DNA from: Lunularia cruciata
Lineage: Eukaryota; Streptophyta; Marchantiopsida; Lunulariales; Lunulariaceae
Length of the DNA: 64,000 nucleotides
NCBI GenBank assembly: GCA_948567375.1
Contig: OX419759.1
Coordinates: 39,646,593-39,710,592, forward strand
Reading direction: 5' to 3'
Position numbers and translations under genes: made by a program. The notes below the pieces were generated by a model that worked only from the letters and a program-made list of their open reading frames with translations, was not told the origin of the DNA and searched no databases. Shown in pieces: positions 55,990 through 64,000 of this stretch (its first letter is position 1; every line of letters begins with the position of its first letter).

Positions 55990-57245
55990 CACAAAGCTTC
56001 AATACTCAATACTCTGATGCCTCAAAGGAGCACCTTGTCTTTATTATTGTAATCTTCTGAAGATAAGAGACCTTAAGAGAAACAAAAGAGAAACACAAGC
56101 TTCACACTCAATACTCCAATGCCCCAAAGGACCACCTTGACTTTATTATATAGCAAAGAGGATTCCCTCAAAGGAAGCTTCACCCTTGGATCAGATATAT
56201 GGTTAGGTGACTTGGCAAGGAGCTCTACCCTTAGATTAGTTGTGTACATGGATGAAATGTCTTTGGTTAGTCAAACAAGCTTTGACCAAAGAGAATCTTT
56301 AGAGAATCTTCTTGTATGAATCTCAAATTACATGGGTGAGGTATCATTGGAAAGCTCTCAATGAGACAAATAGAGAGAGGTCAACCTTTCTTTCCTTAGG
56401 GTGAATCTGCACATTTTTAGGCCTCTAATATTGCCTCTGAAGTTTTCAAACTATTTTTGGCTCTTGCACTATTAGTAGAAGCATTCTCTTGGTGATACCT
56501 CTCTTTGATCTACTCAGTCTATTATCTATAACATCCTTCTAGATGTTACCAATCTAATTTTCACATCTACATAATATATGTAGCTATTGGTATTATATTT
56601 TTAGGTTATTTTTGGCTCTTGCTCTATTAGTAGAAGTGCTCTTTTAGTAATACCTCTATCTTATCTACCTATCCCATCTATCTAAAATTCTTCCAAACAT
56701 TACCAAGTCTATTTTCACCTCTAGATAATATATTTAGCTATTGGTATCACAATAATATAACAAAGATTATCCCTTGAAAGAAAATCCATCCTTGGATCAG
56801 ATACATGGATTGGTGATATGTTAGTAAGCTCCACCCTTAGATTAGATGCATGGATGGGTGACATGGCAATCCTTGTCCTATCTAGTTGGTCAAACAAGTT
56901 TGACCAAAGGGAATATTTAGAGAATCTTCTTGTAGGAAACCCAAAATTGCATGGATGAGGTACCATTAGAAATCTCTCAACAAGAAAAATAGTGGGAGGG
57001 AAAAGGATAGCATCTCCTTCCAAAGGAAGCAAGACATCTTTCCATTTCTGAGGTCCAATTCATCCATTTAGGACCCCAAAATTGGCTTTGAAGTTTTAAG
57101 TGTTTTTGGCTCTTGCCCTATTAGTAGAAGTACTCTTTTGGTGACACTTCTACCTAATTTACATAGTCTATCATGTAAAAAAATTTCTAGATGTTACCAA
57201 ACCAATTTTCACCTCTAGATAATAAATTTCGCTATTGGTATTACA
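55990..57245 (-). repeat. Three LTR family 2 pieces in tandem (minus)
   Basis: Pieces at about 55990-56588, 56589-56746 and 56747-57245, each ending near (gc)tattggtatta on the plus strand, i.e. the TGTAATACC start. They carry the same cttggatcagatacatgg and ctattagtagaag blocks as 62549-63151. Within 55990-56150 a stretch of about 90 bp (from caaagcttc to the ttattat box) is itself repeated. A purine-rich gagcaaggaag precedes the start at 57246, so the last piece is likely a 3' LTR. Confidence 0.6.
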
Positions 57246-58044
57246 TCTTCCTTGCTCTTAGAGGCAATAGTCGCTACTACTCTTGCTTGAATGCTTGCCC
57301 ATGCCAATGACTTTGGTTTTCCATGACCATGTCATGCAAAGTGAGATCACCATCCATGAAAGTAATAATATCTGCTTGCACCCAATGGATAGGTAGTCCC
57401 GATAGATCCAACCATCACTCAATTTGGATCTAGGTCGTGTAGCTTGTAAGATTTGAGTTTTTGTATCACAAACTATATCATGGACTCTAGTGTGCTTCCT
57501 ACCTACTGCACATTGTAAGAAGTGTATCCCCTACATGTCATATATGGATCCCCAAGCACACTAGTCTAGAAGCCCTACGAGTGCTTGTTGTAGAAGACCC
57601 AACCTCAAACATAATGTTGTGGTAAACTCCTCAAAAGTAAATCAAAAGCTATCAACCAAGGGTTAACCCTTGAGCCATGCTCTAGGGTTTGTCCTCCCAT
57701 AAGAGAGGAACCTAGATAAATCATGTAGAGGCGCATCCATGAGGATGCTAGTAAGAGTGTGAGTGTGCATACACTCACTTAGTTTTGCCTAAATCTTCCT
57801 AGAGTCTAAGGATACAAAGTCAATAAACTCGGGGAGTGTTGTGCATGTCAGGCTTGGCAATAAGTTGAAATCCAAGAAAAGAATTGACACGAAGTTACAA
57901 TTTCTTGAATCCATTATCTTGATAGGTCCCAAAAAAAAGGATGCACTTTTTGTAAGAACATGTTTGCTAAACAAGGGACCACTAGGATCTATGCTCCAGT
58001 ATATGTTATTGTTGTTGTTATGGCCTCTTGCTAGATGAGTCTTA
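57246..58044 (-). pseudogene. Internal region relic of an LTR element (minus)
   Basis: About 57360-57500 matches 36640-36800 in reverse. The minus frame 57789-58232 runs from internal sequence into LTR family 1 and so is not a real gene. No protease, RT or integrase motif is visible, so this could be a non-autonomous element. Confidence 0.4.
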
Positions 58045-58733
58045 TGAACCGGCATATCTCTCACCCAAGATGAACCTTTGAGGACTATTATGGTAGCACA
58101 CCATGGACTAAGAAGGCAAGAAACCCCAACTACATCGTACTCCTCCAGGGCTAACACTCCAAGACTCAAACCATTGCTCACCAAAGAACTCAATGAAAGA
58201 GAGATAGTTGAAAATGAAAGAATGATTAGCACCTCCTCACCCCAAGTTTATATACTTGTGAAATAGTTACACATTGAACTAATTAATTGCTAGAGTAACT
58301 CATGTTACTAGGCTAAAAGTCAAATAAAATCAAAAGTCTAAAGAAATATTTATACTCATAGGAATATTCTCCTAAGCATATAGATTTATCTTGACCTAAC
58401 CACTAAGTCAAAGATTCCTTCACATGGGCTATCCTTGGACTATAGAGAAATCCAAAGCAAAAAGGTTTGTAGGTCAAATAGTTCTCAACTCTTTCCTCAA
58501 AGCCAAATACCTAAGAATAATACCAAGTCAATACACTAGAATCCAAAATAGTGATATTCATCTTTTGCACTTCCTCTAAAGTAAGGTCCTCTCTATTTTA
58601 ATTATGAATAATTTTAGCTAATCATGACTAATGTAGAAGTATCCGTTATCTTTATATAAATAATATATCTCAACTACTTTTAATATCATACTATATATCA
58701 CAATAGCACATCCATGCACAAATGTGTATTATA
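58045..58733 (-). repeat. Solo LTR-like copy of LTR family 1
   Basis: Matches 38962-39666 from tgaaccggcatatctctcac to aatgtgtattata, with about 15-20 percent differences by eye. There is no matching partner LTR or minus-strand internal region beside it, so it is best read as a solo LTR, perhaps in the gag of the chromovirus that follows. No clean 5-bp target duplication. Confidence 0.65.
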
Positions 58734-59399
58734 GTCCACATTTGCATGGTCTTTGAAGCCATTGCTTGTGCTCAAAGACTAGCAATGGCACTTGGAAGAG
58801 GTGAGGTGTAGTCTTAGCTCAACAATATCAAGCTAAACACAACACCTTGGTGGACTAATTCTTATGGAATTGGGCAACATTTGGTTTCAAGACCAAGGCG
58901 CACGACTGCTCTAAGGAGAACAAGGATGGGTCAAGGAAAGGAGAGATGTGGTACCATGAGGAGAAAGGACTCAAGCAAAAGACATTGTTATTACAATAGA
59001 GACTGAGTTGGGTACATAGCCATCAATTATTATGCACATTTTTCTAGAATCCCTTGGCCTACATATAGGCAATTTTTCAACAAGATGGAGAGACAAATTG
59101 AAAAAAAGGATGCAAATATCATATAAAAAAAAGATCACTAGTAAATATACCTCATGGCCTTATTGGCTCGATGGAGAAGCAAAAAATCAAGGGAAGGGAG
59201 AGGACAAGTGCACAAAGATTGAGGAAGATAAACTCACTATTGATTGTTGCAAATAGAGTCCTAAAAATGCAATCAGGTGAAAGCATTGATAACACTAGAG
59301 CAAAAAAATAATTTTTGTCTCACTCTATTGCAATAAGGTTGGAGATGGATCTAAAGAAGGATGAGAATGAATAAGAAGAATAACCTAAGAGGCATATAG

Positions 59400-62300
59400 A
59401 GAGGATTGAGTCATTACCTAAAAAGGTCGTACTCTTTGTAGGAGAGTATCAAACAGCAATTGAGTGGCAAGTGATACAATTAGCTCATTATGATGTAATC
59501 TTAGGTATGAATATCATGGATGGAGCACTACAAACTCACAGTAAATTGGAGTGAGAATTCACAAATGGAAGACCATTTGAGTTTCAAAAAGATCACACAA
59601 ACAAGAATTACCTCTATATGTCATAGAGACAATAGCTATTTACAAGACAGTTAGATGTTTCATGAGTCTAATAAGAGAAGTCCAAAGTGTACAACTTGAT
59701 GGATGAATTCCTGAGAAATTGAAAGATGTGAGTCTCAAGATGTCTTCTTGGATGACCTACACTCTAGATTACCACTAAAGAAGAAGAGTATATCATAAAA
59801 TCAAGATAATTCTTTGGAAGACACCTCCTTCTAAGGCCCCATATCATTTATCACTTCATGAGTTGGAGGAGTATATGGCTCAAATCAAGGATATTCTGCA
59901 AAAGGGTTTATCCAACCAATCATATTACCATATGGAGCTCCTATCTTATTTGTGAAAAAGAACGGTACAATGCGCATGTGCATTGACTACCGAGGCCTAA
60001 AATCAACAAATAGTGAAAAGCAAATACTCCTTACACAATGAAAAGAAAATACTCTTTACACCGCATAGATGACCTATTTGATCGACGTAGTGAGGAAAAG
60101 CACTTCACTAAACTTGATCTATGGAGCGGTTATAACCAAATCCAGATTGTGGAGGATGATGTACACAAAATTGCCTTTTGAACAAGGTATGGTCACGTTA
60201 AGTACTTGGTGATGCCATTTGGCCTCTCCAATGCACCAGCCACTTTAATGAGTTTGATGAATGATATATTTTGTACATAATTGGATAAATCTATCATCAT
60301 TTTCCTAAATGACATCCTAGTCTATAGTAGGAAAATCATGGAACACAAGCACTATTTGCAAGAAGTCCTCCAGATTCTATGACAGAATCAATTGTATGCC
60401 AAAATCTCAAATTGCAAGTTTGGCAAGTTTGAAATAGACCCCTTGGGGCATAGAATAATTGCAGAAGGTATCCAAGTATTAATAGATAAAATAAAGGTCA
60501 TTCAAAAATGGAGTGCTCTAGAATATCAAACTCAACTCAAGAGTTTCTTGGGATTGATTGGGTTCTATCGTCAATTTTTCAAGGACTTCTCCAAGGTTGC
60601 ACAACCTCTCATGGCACTACTTGGCAAGGAGAAGAAGTGGATGAAGGGAACCACACAAGACTTGACCTTTCAAGTATTGAAAGATGCTACAATGAAATGG
60701 TATGACCCAAAATGTCCAATCAAGCTTTCTATGAATGCATCAAACATAGTAATGGAAGCAGTCCTACAACAAGCATGGCATGAAGGATGGCACCTAATTG
60801 CATATTTCTCTCAAAAGTTTTTATTGGAAAAATACAACTATCACACCACCAAACAAGAAGAGTTGGCTATTGTCTTTGTAACCAATCATTGGAAGCACTA
60901 TCTTGGCAAGAAAGCATTTGTTACAGACACAAACCTCTAGTCTACCTCAAGACACAAAAAGATCTATCTTGTTGATAGGTTCAATGGATAGAGTGGAGAC
61001 AACCTCTCAACATGAAAATCACATATGTGTAAGGCAAGTAGCAACTTGTAGATACATTCAACCAAATGCCTATGGCAAAAAATTTGGTAGTAGAAGTCAA
61101 GATGAACTCTAAATTTTGGCCAAGGATTCTTGTTGTTACTAAAACTAACCCATAATTGTAGGAGCTCAATCATCCAAAGGCATCACTAGTACGGATAGAA
61201 TTTTTTATGGCAAGTTATGGATCCCAAATGCCATGGACATAAGAACCACCATCCTAGCAAAATGTCATGATTCCACCATTGTAGGGTCACAAATTAGAGT
61301 AGACAAGACCTTGGACGCAATCAAATGCCATTACTATTAGCCCCATATTAGCAACAATGTAATGGAGTACATTTCAAGCTACCTACTTTGTCAAAAAAAT
61401 GAAGCTTCTAATCAAGCTCAAGCATGACTCCTTCAACCCCTCCCTACTCCTACATAAGATTGAGAACAAGTAAGCATGGATCTAGTTTGTGAATTGCCCA
61501 AGACCATCTCAAGGTTTGACTCCTTCATAGTCCTTTTTTACCAACTTATCAAAATGATTCATGTGCATCCTACCACCAAGGATGTGACTATTCCATAATT
61601 AGCTCAATTGTACATATATGCAATCTTTTCTCACCATGGCCTGTCTCAAGTGCTCATCATTGATAGAGGCACTCAATTCACTAGTTTGTTTTGGAGAACA
61701 CTCTTTGGTTTCTTTAAAACAAACTTGGCCATGTCCACTACTTACCATCCCTACATTGATAGAAAAACAAAGTGGCTAATTGTACTACTTAAAACATGCT
61801 CCAAGGTTTCACCTTAGATTAGCAAGAGAGGTAAGACATCTTACTTCTACGGGTAGAATTTCCTTACAACAATTTAGTGAATGCATCCACACAAGTCACA
61901 CTATTCTTCCTCATGTATGAAGAGCATCCTTTCCGACCTTGAGCTTGATGAAGATCTGCCCAATAGATACCAAGGTAGATTTTGTCAATACTTTTGTTTC
62001 CAAAATCCAACACGGAGTGGAGAATGCCAAGCACAGGTTGCAGATCACCCAAAAACAATAGAAAAAATATACATATATACATTGCTAACACATGAAGTTC
62101 AATGTTGTGGATCAAGTCTAGTTGTCAATAACCAACCTCATGTTAGTTGGCACTCATAAGCTCAGATCCCATTTTATTAGGCCTTTTCCCATCTTTCATC
62201 AAATCGGCATAGTGACCTATCACCTTGAGCTACCCCACCACACATAAAGATCCATCCAATATTCCATGTTTCCTTACTATGTATATATGTACCCCCACCA

Positions 62301-62530
62301 CCCCACTTTTCTTCTATATAAGAAATTTGACCTTGTATAACACTCATTGATGATACAAAGGAATATGAAGGCAAACACATTTGTGGTACTCACCATCCAC
62401 GTGTGGAATATCTTGTATATTGGAAATGGACCCATTGTATGAGGCAACATGGAACAAAGTAGCCAACTTGAACAATGCACCGGTGTTAGTGAAATCTTTT
62501 GAGCAATAGCTTTGCAATGAGGACGTTGCA
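59400..62530 (+). pseudogene. Chromovirus pol with C-terminal chromodomain (decayed)
   Basis: Pieces in order: a protease-proximal region (DVILGMNIMDG), RT ([50 protein letters not shown] where DD is expected), the open frame 60392-60940 (RT thumb and RNase H; HRIIAEGIQV, KSFLGLIGFYRQF, EELAIVF; D of the DAS box is N), integrase (MDLVCELP, IIDRGTQFTS, TTYHPYIDRKTKW where GQTER with the catalytic E is expected) and a chromodomain remnant (RVEYLVYWK, then YEATWNKVANL after a one-base shift). Numerous stops. It is inactive. Confidence 0.82.
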
Positions 62531-62534
62531 TCTT

Positions 62535-62546
62535 AAAAGGGAGAGG
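62535..62546 (+). other. Polypurine tract
   Basis: aaaagggagagg lies two bases before the 3' LTR start. It immediately follows the pol end (EDVAS then stop). Confidence 0.7.
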
Positions 62547-62548
62547 CT

Positions 62549-63151
62549 AGTAATATCAATAGCTAGACATATTATTTAAAGGTGAAAATTAGCTTACTAA
62601 CATTTTGAAGGATGTTATATATGATGGATAAGTAGATCAAATAGAGATGTCACCAAAAGAGCACTTCTACTAATAGGGCAAGAGCCAAAAATAACCTAAA
62701 ACTACAGAGCCAATTTTGGAGGCCTAAAAAAATGAATTAGGCCTCAAAAATGTGTATAGTTTTCCCCCATAGAAGAAAAAGGTTAGCCTTCCCTCTTTGC
62801 CCTCCCCCCCCCCCCCCCCAAAAATAATTGTTTGTCTCATCAAGAGCTTTCCAACGGTACCTCACCCATGCTATTTTGAGATTCTTATAAGAAAATTCCC
62901 TCTAGTCACACATTGTTTGAACCACCAGATAGGATAAGAACAAACATGCCACTCATGCATGCACCTAATCTAAGGGTGGAGCTTGCTGATATGTCACCAA
63001 TCCATGTATCTGATCCAAGGATGGAGCTTCCCTTGAGGGAATCCTTTTTCTATATAATAGAGACAAGGTGCTTGTTTGGAGTATTGAGTGAAGCTTTGTG
63101 TTTTTTCTCTTGTTTTTCTCTTGTAAATTCTCATATCTTTAGAATATTATA
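62549..63151 (+). repeat. 3' LTR of the chromovirus (LTR family 2)
   Basis: Starts as agtaatatcaatagctagac (TG decayed to AG) and ends ttagaatattata. A TATA-like ctatataatagaga is at about 63050. It carries a run of about 17 C near 62803-62819. The same family supplies the solo LTR at 44003-49817 and pieces at 36089 and 55990-57245. Confidence 0.75.
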
Positions 63152-63179
63152 GGAAGTCAAAGGGAGTAAGGACCATGTA

Positions 63180-64000
63180 TGGACTCCAAGCCTTGCATTT
63201 ATGAGTTTGGACTCATAAACCCAAGGCCTCTAAGCTACGTGTGAAAGCAAACACCACTCGTTTTAGATCCTCCAAATGGCTCCCCATATGAGTGTCATCC
63301 AAAAGAGATAAAGAAGACAAGATAGGAAATATGTTGCCACATGTTGTGAAGCCATATGATCTACTATGGCAAAGAGAGGTCCCCCTAGAGCATATCCTTG
63401 TTGTATGCACTCAACAGATGTTAACTATGTGAACTCTCCATTAGCAGTATGGGGCTGTAAAATAGAGTCATCTTTATACCATAAAAAGTCTAAACAAACA
63501 AGATCAAGGAGTGGATTTGATTACTAATTGAGCAAAGAGTTCAAAACAATGTTAGATAAGAGATGGTATTGGAGGCATTGGAGACATCAACTTGGACCAA
63601 CACTCAATATGGATGGATGTCCAAGGATGCTCGAATGCACATAATAACCGTCTCACATCTCCTTGGAGTAGCCACAACAAATTAATGAAGAGACAATAAG
63701 GACAAAAAGTATTATCTCAACTGTAAACAAATATTTTGAGACACCAAATGCAGAAACACATCCCAAATGCCAATAGGGTGAACATCTGAGGTCTCTTTTA
63801 TAAGAGCTAGGAGACAAGATGCACCAAAAAGATAAGCACCTCCAAGAAGCACATGACCTAAGGCAATACATTCACAAAAAGCAAAGAGAAGAGGAAAACC
63901 TAAGTCTTGTGTAGCTGAGGAGAGGCAATCCCCAAGGTGCTCAAACACAAGGCCGGATGGCCCACAGCTGAAGATGCAAAGAGTGGAGTAGAGTATGGGC
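63180..64000 (-). pseudogene. Relic of a second, unrelated reverse transcriptase
   Basis: On the minus strand, LLALIKETSDVHPIGIWDVF (about 63830-63770) resembles the RPIAVGEV box, and GYALGGPLF..., then FLDDTHMGSHLEDL (about 63285-63330), resembles the QGDPLGGALF and ADDTHI boxes of a plant RT family distinct from the LINE above. The order and spacing fit, but many stops interrupt it. It extends past the window end. Confidence 0.5.

Larger units (their letters stand above)
58734..63151 (+). mobile_element. Ty3-type chromovirus (plus), heavily decayed
   Basis: Gag-like remnants (58740-59280: ALRKG-like AMALGRGEV, FGFKTKAHDC knuckle remnant) are followed by protease/RT/RNase H/integrase pieces, a chromodomain end (62391-62509), a polypurine tract (62535-62546) and the 3' LTR (62549-63151). 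No 5' LTR in plus orientation is found upstream within the window; the family 1 LTR at 58045 has the opposite orientation and belongs to another element. Confidence 0.8.

Noticed and set aside
60508..61112. Overlapping frames 60508-60705, 60787-60975 and 60903-61112
   Set aside because: Alternate-frame shadows of the chromovirus RT/RNase H pieces; the third crosses into decayed sequence without motifs.
1..64000. CRISPR arrays, riboswitches, bacterial promoters or operons
   Set aside because: No regular direct repeats with unique spacers, and the split gene and retrotransposons mark the window as eukaryotic nuclear DNA.
1..64000. tRNA genes
   Set aside because: No cloverleaf with A and B box was noticed by eye; a tRNAscan-SE run would be needed to exclude them.

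Overview
The window is nuclear DNA of a land plant. The evidence is a split plant-type lysosomal/vacuolar alpha-mannosidase gene (29 modelled exons), Ty3-type LTR retrotransposons including one with a chromodomain, and two organelle-derived inserts: a plastid 16S rRNA piece inside an intron and a mitochondrial nad5 3' end. The species cannot be named from the sequence. The abundant L1-like LINE, whose ORF1 resembles animal L1 ORF1p, and the transposon density would fit a bryophyte, lycophyte or fern, but that is inference.

Layout. 1-18.6 kb is a dense cluster of one LINE family: near full-length copies A (3197-8423) and B (9160-15663), head-to-tail and tail-to-tail truncated copies, an internally deleted derivative and a patchwork of short pieces. 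19.4-31.1 kb is the alpha-mannosidase gene on the minus strand, the only host gene recognised. 31.1-33.2 kb is its upstream flank. 33.7-35.2 kb is a degenerate tandem array, followed by LINE and LTR relics up to 38.9 kb. 38,962-52,302 is a decayed Ty3-type element (minus). A solo LTR of a second family sits in its gag (target duplication CATCC), and LINE copy C (44,288-49,523, minus) sits inside that solo LTR. 52.3-53.8 kb holds relic coding sequence and the nad5 insert. 53.9-55.4 kb is AT-rich degenerate repeat. 55.4-58.7 kb is LTR-element debris. 58.7-63.15 kb is a decayed chromovirus (plus) with its 3' LTR. 63.2-64 kb is a relic of a different reverse transcriptase (minus).

The most interesting system is the LINE family. 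Its ORF1 and ORF2 lie in one reading frame, separated only by a UAG in the context GCA UAG CAA UUC. This is conserved in all four places where the junction is present. ORF2 has no in-frame AUG until after its first endonuclease motifs, so readthrough of UAG is the simplest way to make the ORF2 enzyme. The 5' UTR is built from degenerate modules repeated every 179-181 bp, six in A and C and seven in B. The 3' end carries a 12-bp hairpin spanning the ORF2 stop codon, a second small hairpin and a TTTCATTG octamer tail instead of poly(A). Several copies have inserted in or next to such tails. Every copy seen here carries stops or frameshifts, so none is active as it stands, but A and C are only lightly damaged.
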